A stretch of DNA of 5,262 bases from Verrucomicrobia bacterium UBA1727 (GTDB lineage: Bacteria > Verrucomicrobiota > Kiritimatiellia > RFP12 > UBA1067): the NCBI GenBank assembly GCA_002315875.1, contig DCIL01000071.1:1-5262 (forward strand). Direction: 5' to 3'. How positions within the stretch are numbered: the stretch's first letter is position 1; every line of letters begins with the position of its first letter. This document shows positions 1 to 5,262 of this stretch, one piece after another. A program made the translations under genes and the position numbers. Under the pieces are notes generated by a model, which worked only from the letters and a program-made list of their open reading frames with translations, searched no databases and was not told where the DNA came from.

Positions 1-38
1 CGCCGCCAATCGCGAAAACGCCCCCAAACGGGCAGAAT

Positions 39-76
39 CGGCCTCTCAGGCCGTCAAACGCATAGTCTTATGCGTT
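39..76 (-). terminator. Twin hairpins downstream of the operon, possible transcription end
   Basis: Two perfect inverted repeats sit 3 nt apart just past the last stop codon. The nearer one pairs AACGCATA (57-64) with TATGCGTT (69-76) around a 4-nt loop. The further one pairs CGGCCT (39-44) with AGGCCG (48-53) around a 3-nt loop. They begin 26 nt after the stop codon of the CcdA-thioredoxin gene, the usual place for an operon terminator. Neither is followed on the minus strand by a real T tract, so they are not classical intrinsic terminators; RNA 3'-end protection or a Rho-associated end is also possible. The rest of 1-102 shows no gene. A weaker 4-bp stem (20-23 with 30-33) is probably chance. 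Confidence 0.35.
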
Positions 77-102
77 GGGAAAGTTGTAATGAGGAGAACC
101 TG

Positions 103-1101
103 TTACTTATTCAACAGCTCAGCGAGGGAGTCCTTGCGCTGGAAGCCAACGGACTGCGCGGTGATCTGTCCGTTCTTGAAAACGAAGATCGCGGGAATGG
201 ACATGATGCCGTACTTCGCGCAAAGCTCGGGATTCTCATCCACATTGACCTTGCCGACCTTGATCGCATCGCCCTTCTCCTTCGCCAGCGCCTCGAGTTC
301 GGGAGCGAGCATGCGGCACGGACCACACCAGGTTGCCCAGAAATCAACGATTACGGGCTTCGCTGACTTGAGGACTTCCGCCTCGAAATTGGCGGCATTG
401 AGCGTAATTTCCATTTTCTGATTCTCCTTTGCCTTTTTGTTTTCTGAAGTCGACACGGCCGTCACGGACGGACGATTGGTCGGCGCGGATTGCGCCACCG
501 CTTTCGCCGCGGTGCATCCGGCAAAGCCGATCAGCAATACGCCCGAAACGATAGAAACGCCGCGGGCGTGGGATTTGAAGAAGTTGAACGTTGATTGGAG
601 TTTGTTTATCATAAGTGCTGAAAGAATGAAGGGAATGGCCATGCCCGCCGAATATTCCGCAAGCAGCAACGCGCCCTTGAGCGCACCGCCCTCGCTCGCC
701 GCGGTCATCAGCGCCGCACCAAGAAAAGCGCCCACGCAAGGTGTGAGGGCGACGGAAAAAACCATGCCGAACAGGAACGCCTTGACGAAACTGACAGGTC
801 TCACCGTGCCGCCGGCCATACCCTTGAAGGGAAGCGGAATGTTGAAGATGAAGCCGAGGCCGAGCAGCGCGATCACCGCGGCGCAGACAAGATTGACGAC
901 GGTGCGATGCGCGGCGAGCGCGGACCCGATCGAGCCCGCGAAAACGCCGAGCAGGATGAAGACCGTGGAGAAGCCGAAAACGAACCCGAGGGAGTTGAGC
1001 AGAGGAGAACGCTTCTCCCCGCTCATGTAGATGAGATACACCGGCACCATCGGCAGGATGCACGGCGAGATGAACGAAAGAAGTCCCTCAAGAAACGTCA
1101 C
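103..1101 (-). CDS. CcdA-thioredoxin fusion protein (DsbD-like thiol electron relay)
   Basis: This 332-residue protein joins a CcdA-type membrane domain (1-204) to a complete thioredoxin domain (230-332). CcdA and DsbD-beta proteins carry electrons from cytosolic thioredoxin across the inner membrane through two membrane cysteines. Both are visible: Cys14 in SFISPCILP and Cys122 in ALTPCVG. Six hydrophobic segments can be read, at about 5-27, 34-57, 67-89, 105-132, 141-163 and 181-204. Lys/Arg residues concentrate in loops 1-2, 3-4 and 5-6, which puts both ends outside the cytoplasm and so exports the thioredoxin domain. That domain has WATWCGPC with active cysteines 259 and 262, and the cis-proline in SIPA. 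A polar linker (205-229) joins the two parts. The start is GTG at 1101, one base after the GH16 stop codon, with GGAG 7 nt upstream. The conserved SFxSPC motif begins only nine residues in, so the N-terminus is short but complete. An internal start may also yield thioredoxin alone. Confidence 0.9.
   Translation of the reverse strand: MTFLEGLLSFISPCILPMVPVYLIYMSGEKRSPLLNSLGFVFGFSTVFILLGVFAGSIGSALAAHRTVVNLVCAAVIALLGLGFIFNIPLPFKGMAGGTVRPVSFVKAFLFGMVFSVALTPCVGAFLGAALMTAASEGGALKGALLLAEYSAGMAIPFILSALMINKLQSTFNFFKSHARGVSIVSGVLLIGFAGCTAAKAVAQSAPTNRPSVTAVSTSENKKAKENQKMEITLNAANFEAEVLKSAKPVIVDFWATWCGPCRMLAPELEALAKEKGDAIKVGKVNVDENPELCAKYGIMSIPAIFVFKNGQITAQSVGFQRKDSLAELLNK
412..428 (-). promoter_or_regulatory. 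Internal ribosome binding site and ATG for a free thioredoxin
   Basis: Inside the fusion gene, AGGAG (424-428) lies 9 nt upstream of an in-frame ATG (412-414), which is Met230 of the fusion. Translation from there gives a 103-residue protein (coding 103-414) beginning MEITLNAANF, which looks like a normal full-length bacterial thioredoxin start. The active-site cysteines fall at residues 30 and 33 and the cis-proline at 74. This product has no signal peptide or membrane segment and would stay in the cytosol. The motif and spacing are seen directly; actual use of the start is inferred. The site may also be a relic of formerly separate ccdA and trxA genes that became joined. Confidence 0.55.
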
Positions 1102-1102
1102 T

Positions 1103-2482
1103 TTACTTCTCCAACCGCTTTGCGATCACGAGTCCACTGATGAACTTGGCGCGGAACTTGTCACTGTCCTCCACCATCAGAATTCCCTCAAGCGCAGCGA
1201 TGCGAGCGGCGAGGCGGGGACGAAGCGCGGCAATTTCATCTGCCGAATATACGGCGGGAACATTCGCAAGATCGCCGGCCTCGTCACGCTCCTTGTCATA
1301 GAGCTTGAACCACTTCGCATCGTTCGTGAGCTTCCAAAGCGGCGCGTGGACGCTCGCCGCCTCGACGGCATCGGCGAACTTCGCCGCGGTCGCCTGGGCG
1401 AGAAGTTCAGATACCATCTTCGCCTTCGCGGCCGCCCCCATCGCGGCAAACGCGGCTTTCTGCTTTTCGAGCACAGGCAGAAGATCAGCGCCGGAAATCG
1501 GACGCGGCTTGCCGGGCTCCACGACCTCGTCGTAGACGCGCACGAAGTCCACCTCAAAGAACTCGGGCAATTTCGCCTCGAAGATTTCGGGGACGGGCTT
1601 GCCCCAGACGAGCTTGTTGCGTCCCTCGGTAAGTCCGCCATCGTTGCCCGCCGCCTTGCGGTATCCGCCGACTTCGGTCGATACGAGCACAAACTGCTCA
1701 ACGTGGGATACGGGCCAGTTCTGTTCGCCGACCTTCTTGCCGTCGCAATAGAAGGCGTAGCCCTCGGGACTCCAATCGCAGCCGTAATAATGCCAACCGT
1801 CCGCAGTCTCCTCGTGCTTGTACTTGAAATGATCAAACCAACAACTGTCATTTCCGTATCCGTTGAAACCGTTGCCGCCGACCATATAGCCGTCAATGAA
1901 CTGGCGGTAATTCTCCATGATGTCCGTCTCGATTCCGCAGGTCGCGGGATTCGATGTCGAGCCGATGCCGGGCGCCTGAAGCCAGAAGGCGGAATGCCAA
2001 CCCTTGTACTTCGGCTGGCGGCAACGAATCTCGAAGTAGCCGTACTTCTTCATGAAGAGCGGACGGCGATATTTGCCGAACGGCCAGAAGCCGGCGGTAT
2101 CCCGCGGGACATCGTAGGTGAGCGAACCGGTCTGAAGATGCGGCGAGACGAAGTCGTTGCCCTTGCGGACGAGATTGAGTTTGACAGTTTCGCCCGTCAT
2201 CTCGACGCCTTCGAAGTTATGGGAGAATGCGGGGAAGTCGTGTCCCCAGAAACTCTCGCGGCACATCCACTTCGTGCGGTCAATCTCCTTGCCGTCGAAC
2301 TCATCGTTCCACACGAGCTTCCACTTCTTCTCTTCAGGCAGTTTCGAGGGCGCCTTGCCGGAAACTGTCACGCAGTCAACCTCTACCGACTTGCGCATCT
2401 CACTCTTCGCATCGACGAAGCGAGCCGAAGCGGTGAGGGCGAGGATGGCGAGTGTGAGAGCGAGAGTGAGAGATTTTGTCAT
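1103..2482 (-). CDS. Secreted glycoside hydrolase family 16 protein with an unrecognised helical C-terminal region
   Basis: This 459-residue protein starts with a Sec signal peptide (MTKSLTLALT, then a hydrophobic stretch; likely cut after Ala20 in TASA). The GH16 domain spans about 52-318. It opens with LVWNDEFDGKEID and has the GYFEIRCR strand (148-155) and the catalytic motif ETDIME (185-190), matching ExDxxE with Glu185 as nucleophile and Glu190 as acid/base. WHYYGCDWSPEGYAFYCDGK (230-249) follows, and the closing strand is VDFVRVY (311-317). GH16 enzymes hydrolyse beta-1,3/1,4-glucans, agar-type galactans or xyloglucan; the substrate cannot be told here. Residues about 325-459 are alanine- and charge-rich, apparently helical, and match no domain I recognise. 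The mature protein has seven cysteines (37, 74, 154, 182, 214, 235, 246). The ATG follows a weak AGG-type site in a spacer of 7-bp repeats. It lies between an esterase gene and a coupled thiol-relay gene. Confidence 0.9.
   Translation of the reverse strand: MTKSLTLALTLAILALTASARFVDAKSEMRKSVEVDCVTVSGKAPSKLPEEKKWKLVWNDEFDGKEIDRTKWMCRESFWGHDFPAFSHNFEGVEMTGETVKLNLVRKGNDFVSPHLQTGSLTYDVPRDTAGFWPFGKYRRPLFMKKYGYFEIRCRQPKYKGWHSAFWLQAPGIGSTSNPATCGIETDIMENYRQFIDGYMVGGNGFNGYGNDSCWFDHFKYKHEETADGWHYYGCDWSPEGYAFYCDGKKVGEQNWPVSHVEQFVLVSTEVGGYRKAAGNDGGLTEGRNKLVWGKPVPEIFEAKLPEFFEVDFVRVYDEVVEPGKPRPISGADLLPVLEKQKAAFAAMGAAAKAKMVSELLAQATAAKFADAVEAASVHAPLWKLTNDAKWFKLYDKERDEAGDLANVPAVYSADEIAALRPRLAARIAALEGILMVEDSDKFRAKFISGLVIAKRLEK
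1109..1112 (-). promoter_or_regulatory. Ribosome binding site GGAG deciding the GTG start of the CcdA-thioredoxin gene
   Basis: GGAG at 1109-1112 lies within the last codons of the GH16 gene, 7 nt before a GTG codon (1099-1101). The GH16 stop TAA (1103-1105) sits between them, leaving a 1-nt gap between genes. This layout is typical of translational coupling, where ribosomes ending one gene restart on the next. It supports GTG as the true start, because no ATG gives a full first membrane helix. Confidence 0.7.
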
Positions 2483-2491
2483 TGCCTGAAT

Positions 2492-2526
2492 CCTAACGTC
2501 TTACGTCTTATGCCTTATGTCCTAAT
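2492..2526 (-). repeat. Degenerate tandem 7-bp repeat filling the esterase-GH16 spacer
   Basis: Five adjoining 7-mers read on the plus strand as CCTAACG, TCTTACG, TCTTATG, CCTTATG and TCCTAAT, with a shared core like YCTTAYG. They take up 35 of the 45 bases between the esterase stop codon and the GH16 ATG. On the mRNA strand the units read like CATAAGG or CGTAAGA, so each carries a purine-rich piece resembling a weak ribosome binding site. The last AGG before the ATG lies just outside the array. No promoter is visible in the spacer. Confidence 0.75.
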
Positions 2527-2527
2527 T

Positions 2528-4117
2528 TTACCTTACCGCGAAGGGATAGCTGAAGGATGTAACGGGGACGCCTTGCGCATCGTAGAGCCAGACATTCGGC
2601 TTGTCCCATCCCTTCCAGAGATAATGCACGGCATCGGGCTTGCCGCGACCCGCAGGCGAAGCGACGAAGACCGTTCCGTCATCGCGAAGCACGGGCTTGG
2701 CCTCAACCCAGTCATTGCCGAACTTGAGTTCGAAACCACGCGGCGTACCGCGTCCAGAAAGCTTCGCCTCGCTCGCGAACGAAATCTCCGCGCCCTTATC
2801 AGTAAGCTTGGCGGCCTTGAAGACCGGCGGAAGCGCGATCTTCTTCTCTCCGTACACGAGACGCCGCGCGACACGAGCAAGGCGCTCGCCGACAATCGTC
2901 TTGTCATGGGGGTGAACATCCTTTTCCCAGCCGCTGTCGAGCGTCGGCGCGGCACAGAAAGCCGGCAGAACGTCCGCAAGCTGACGCTGACGGCTACGCA
3001 CCACGGGCCAGCCGAGGTTGCCCTTGTTATCCGGCGCCATTGACGGAAGCTGCGCGACCACGAACGGCAGTTCCTCGCCCCACTTCTCACGCCAGGTGCG
3101 AATCATCGTGCCGAGCATTTCACCGAAATGCCAGGCGGGATCGCCGTCGCGGAACGCCCAGCTCTCGCTCTCGCCCTGATACCAGAGAACGCCAGCACAA
3201 GTGAGACCGACCATCGGCGCGATCTTCGAATTCCAGTGAGCGGCGGGAATGCGGTGATGCGGCCAGCCGGTGTAGGCGATCGGAGAGGCGGGACGAGGCC
3301 AGGGATACTTCCCCTTGCCGGTGCGCGCCTTGATCATGTCATCAACGTACTTGTCGATGTCCTTCGCCCGCTGCAGACAGGCGCCGCAGAAGCCGTTGGT
3401 CGCGATCCAGTCCTCACTCTCGCGCTCGTAACGCAGACGGATCGCCTTGAAGGACGGATCGCGGTCGAGGCATTCATACGGCATCCAGTTCGGCATGCAG
3501 GTTCCCCCGCACGCGGTCATGATGAGCCCGACCGGCACATCGAGATCGAGCATCAGACGCTCGCCGAAATAGAAACCGGTCGCGCTGAAGGACCCGACCT
3601 CGTTGGTAGTGCACTCGACCCAGTGAGCGGACGGCGGCAGCTGACGGGTCGGCTTCATCGCGGTCGCACCCTCGTTGTTCCTCATGTAACGCAGGAGCGG
3701 ATAGTTCGCACGCTTGCGAACGAGCGGATAGTCATCGGTTCCGTTGACCGTCCACTGCATGTTCGACTGCCCGGAAAGAATCCACACCTCGCCGACGAGG
3801 ATGTTCTTGAGAACCTTCTTCGGTCCGTCACCCTTCTTGCCGCGCTCGACGACCGTCATCTCGCGGCCGGTCTTGCAGATTGCGAGCGGAGCGAGCTTGA
3901 CGGACCACGCGCCGCGATCCTTGTCCGCCACCGCCTCCACCGTCTGTCCGCCGAAGCTCACCGCAACCTTGGCGCCTGGACGCGCCCAGCCCCAGATCTT
4001 CACCGGCTTGCCGGCCTGGAGAACCATGTTATCGGAAAACACCTTGGAAAGCGTGATGTCGCCGAACGACACCGCCGCAACCAACACCACAAACACAACA
4101 ACCGCAAGTTTCTTCAT
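2528..4117 (-). CDS. Secreted sialate O-acetylesterase-like SGNH esterase
   Basis: This 529-residue protein has a signal peptide (MKKLAVVVFV onward, probable cut after Gly19) and follows the bacterial sialate O-acetylesterase plan. An N-terminal beta domain (about 20-105) contains VFSDNMVLQ. The SGNH hydrolase core begins at GEVWILSGQSNM (109-120), where Ser118 is the expected nucleophile. WYQGES (312-317) is the expected oxyanion block, and DVHP (400-403) gives the Asp400 and His402 pair. A C-terminal beta domain (about 428-529) ends with HYLWKGWDKPNVWLYDAQGV, the usual closing region. Such enzymes remove O-acetyl groups from sialic acids or other acetylated sugars; next to GH16, acetylated plant or algal polysaccharide is as likely as sialic acid. 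After QGES the residue is Glu318, where many relatives have Asn. There are nine cysteines, including CGAC (244-247). The ATG at 4117 has GAGG 8 nt upstream, lying within a 7-bp repeat array. Exact substrate unknown. Confidence 0.9.
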   Translation of the reverse strand: MKKLAVVVFVVLVAAVSFGDITLSKVFSDNMVLQAGKPVKIWGWARPGAKVAVSFGGQTVEAVADKDRGAWSVKLAPLAICKTGREMTVVERGKKGDGPKKVLKNILVGEVWILSGQSNMQWTVNGTDDYPLVRKRANYPLLRYMRNNEGATAMKPTRQLPPSAHWVECTTNEVGSFSATGFYFGERLMLDLDVPVGLIMTACGGTCMPNWMPYECLDRDPSFKAIRLRYERESEDWIATNGFCGACLQRAKDIDKYVDDMIKARTGKGKYPWPRPASPIAYTGWPHHRIPAAHWNSKIAPMVGLTCAGVLWYQGESESWAFRDGDPAWHFGEMLGTMIRTWREKWGEELPFVVAQLPSMAPDNKGNLGWPVVRSRQRQLADVLPAFCAAPTLDSGWEKDVHPHDKTIVGERLARVARRLVYGEKKIALPPVFKAAKLTDKGAEISFASEAKLSGRGTPRGFELKFGNDWVEAKPVLRDDGTVFVASPAGRGKPDAVHYLWKGWDKPNVWLYDAQGVPVTSFSYPFAVR

Positions 4118-4120
4118 TTT

Positions 4121-4160
4121 TCTACCCTCTACCCTCTACCCTCTACCCTCTACTCTCTCT
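4121..4160 (-). repeat. Tandem 7-bp repeat with G-quadruplex motif before the esterase start codon
   Basis: On the plus strand TCTACCC is repeated four times without a mismatch (4121-4148), followed by TCTACTC and a partial TCTCT, filling almost the entire 43-nt gap between pyrB and the esterase gene. On the minus (mRNA) strand this gives four GGG tracts spaced exactly 7 nt apart with TAGA loops, a fit to the four-tract G-quadruplex pattern. The plus strand could form an i-motif. The final unit also supplies the GAGG ribosome binding site (4126-4129), 8 nt before the ATG. A fold there would compete with ribosome binding. Confidence 0.9.
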
Positions 4161-5228
4161 TCAATACCCACAATTCATCAGCGTCTTCTCAAAACCGAAA
4201 GTCGCCGCAATGAGCGCCGCACGAATCCACATGCCATTACGCATCTGCCGCCAGTACATCGCCCGCGGATCGTTGTCGCAGCAGGTGGCGATTTCATCGC
4301 GCCGCGGCAACGGATGCATGATGATGGCATCGCTCTTCAAAAGCGCAAGTTCCTCGGCGCCGAACTTGAAACGACCGTTGTCAATCTTAGCGGACGCGCC
4401 TTTAGCGGAATCCCACTCGTCCTGAATGCGCGTCATATAAACTGCATCGGACGTCTTGACCGCCGCCTTGAGATCGTCCGTAACCTCGAAATCAACGCCC
4501 TTCTTCGCCAGCACCATCACCACGTCAGCCGGCACCTGCAGCTCCTGAGGAGCAACGAAAACCTGGCGGACGTTCCGGAAGTTGGTCAGCAGATACGAAA
4601 GCGATCTCACCGTGCGCCCACGCATGAGATCGCCGCAGAACGTCACCGTCTTGCCGTCAATGCCACCGTTCTTCTCGAACGAACGCATCAGCGTGTAGAT
4701 GTCGAGCAACGCCTGGGTCGGATGTTGATCCTTGCCCGAGCCCGCATTGAGAATCGGAATCGGACGATCAGAGTTTGAAAGTTCCCACGCCATCTTCTCC
4801 GCCAGGCCCTTCTCGGGACTGCGCATTATGATCATGTCGAAGTAAGAGGAGAAGGTGCGGATCGAATCCTCATGGCTCTCGCCCTTGAACTCCGACGATG
4901 TCGCCGCATCGCGCACGCTGCCGGTGGTGATGCCGAGAATCTGGCAGGCGGCAAGATGGGAGAGAAACGTGCGCGATGAGGGCTGCGAGAAGTAGAGCAT
5001 CGCCCGCTTGTGCGCCAATACGCTTTTCAAATATAGCGCACCCTCTTTCGACTTGTTGATGAAACGGATGCGATTTGCCAATGCGCAAAGTCGTTCAAGA
5101 ATCTCTCGATCGAATTGTTGAGCGAAAAGCGTGTGATAAGGCATCCCATCGCCTTCCGGTCGCGCCAGATACTGACACTTCGCCTCCAGCGGAAGTGCCG
5201 CATAATCATTCCAAGTGATATCGGTCAT
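4161..5228 (-). CDS. pyrB: Aspartate carbamoyltransferase, variant form
   Basis: The 355-residue cytosolic enzyme joins carbamoyl phosphate and aspartate in pyrimidine synthesis. Motifs in order: SQPSSRTFLSH (81-91, carbamoyl phosphate site), TSSEFKGES (110-118) with Lys115 matching E. coli Lys84, MRSPEKG with Arg136 matching Arg105, NAGSGKDQHPTQ (161-172), GDLMRGRTVRSL (199-210) with Arg205 matching Arg167, TRIQDEW (266-272) with Arg267 and Gln269 matching Arg229 and Gln231, and HPLPRRDEI (305-313). HPLP rather than HCLP separates it from ornithine carbamoyltransferase. Oddities: E. coli Glu50 is replaced by Gln82 and Arg234 by Trp272, and the N-terminus is about 30 residues longer than in E. 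coli. No pyrI is in the window. The ATG has only a weak GGA 4 nt upstream. The frame stays open to the window edge without another ATG, GTG or TTG, so a longer N-terminus starting outside is possible. The 34 bases upstream show no clear promoter. Confidence 0.93.
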   Translation of the reverse strand: MTDITWNDYAALPLEAKCQYLARPEGDGMPYHTLFAQQFDREILERLCALANRIRFINKSKEGALYLKSVLAHKRAMLYFSQPSSRTFLSHLAACQILGITTGSVRDAATSSEFKGESHEDSIRTFSSYFDMIIMRSPEKGLAEKMAWELSNSDRPIPILNAGSGKDQHPTQALLDIYTLMRSFEKNGGIDGKTVTFCGDLMRGRTVRSLSYLLTNFRNVRQVFVAPQELQVPADVVMVLAKKGVDFEVTDDLKAAVKTSDAVYMTRIQDEWDSAKGASAKIDNGRFKFGAEELALLKSDAIIMHPLPRRDEIATCCDNDPRAMYWRQMRNGMWIRAALIAATFGFEKTLMNCGY

Positions 5229-5262
5229 TGTTCCAATGGAGTGGTGCTCGGGGCGGGACTCG

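Noticed and set aside
489..612. Lipoprotein signal (FAGC at Cys196, with Met164 as a possible start) between the CcdA and thioredoxin parts
   Set aside because: The hydrophobic stretch is needed as the sixth membrane helix of CcdA, no ribosome binding site precedes Met164, and Phe at the -3 position is a poor lipobox residue.
1031..3043. A 670-codon open frame on the plus strand across the GH16 and esterase genes
   Set aside because: Its codons are exact reverse complements, in register, of the codons of both minus-strand genes. It stays open because those genes avoid TTA, CTA and TCA codons. Its translation is Arg/Leu/Glu-rich with no recognisable motif, while the minus strand has clear GH16 and SGNH motifs and signal peptides.
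2492..4160. CRISPR-like or phage-type direct repeats
   Set aside because: The repeats are 7 bp and directly adjoining, with no spacers between copies. They are tandem microsatellite arrays, not CRISPR.
3128..4778. Two further long plus-strand open frames (3128-4213 and 3744-4778)
   Set aside because: They lie antisense to the esterase and pyrB genes, overlap each other, and run through the heptamer repeat, giving repetitive peptide such as STLYPLPSTLY. No motif or ribosome binding site supports them.
5229..5262. Upstream extension or promoter of pyrB
   Set aside because: The frame is open to the edge, but no ATG, GTG or TTG occurs in frame in these 34 bases and no -10/-35 pair is visible. 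The window ends too soon to decide.

Overview
The window carries four protein-coding genes, all on the minus strand, packed as one apparent operon. In transcription order they are: a variant aspartate carbamoyltransferase (pyrB, 4161-5228), a secreted SGNH/sialate O-acetylesterase-type esterase (2528-4117), a secreted family 16 glycoside hydrolase (1103-2482), and a CcdA membrane protein fused to a thioredoxin domain (103-1101). The gaps between them are 43, 45 and 1 nt. Almost all of the window is coding. Only the first 102 bases and the last 34 bases lie outside genes.

The sequence is moderately GC-rich. The pairing of a GH16 enzyme with a sialate-O-acetylesterase-like protein, both with Sec signal peptides, points to a Gram-negative polysaccharide degrader. 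The overall style resembles the PVC superphylum (Verrucomicrobiota, Kiritimatiellota or Lentisphaerota). That assignment is an inference from gene content and style; no marker gene here proves it.

How the genes may work together: the esterase would remove acetyl groups from a glycan and the GH16 enzyme would cut its backbone, both outside the cytoplasm. Both mature proteins are rich in cysteine (nine and seven residues). The last gene, translationally coupled to the GH16 gene, supplies an electron-transfer membrane protein with a thioredoxin domain that topology places on the outer face, much like the beta and gamma parts of DsbD. This suggests thiol control of the secreted enzymes. Why pyrB, a pyrimidine biosynthesis gene, leads the group is unclear.

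The most unusual features are these. (1) Two successive intergenic spacers each consist mostly of a different tandem 7-bp repeat. One of them forms a four-tract G-quadruplex motif on the mRNA strand immediately before a start codon. (2) A strong ribosome binding site and ATG lie inside the CcdA-thioredoxin gene, exactly at the start of the thioredoxin domain. One gene could therefore give both an exported fused thioredoxin and a free cytosolic one. (3) The aspartate carbamoyltransferase has lost both members of the Glu50-Arg234 pair known from the E. coli enzyme.
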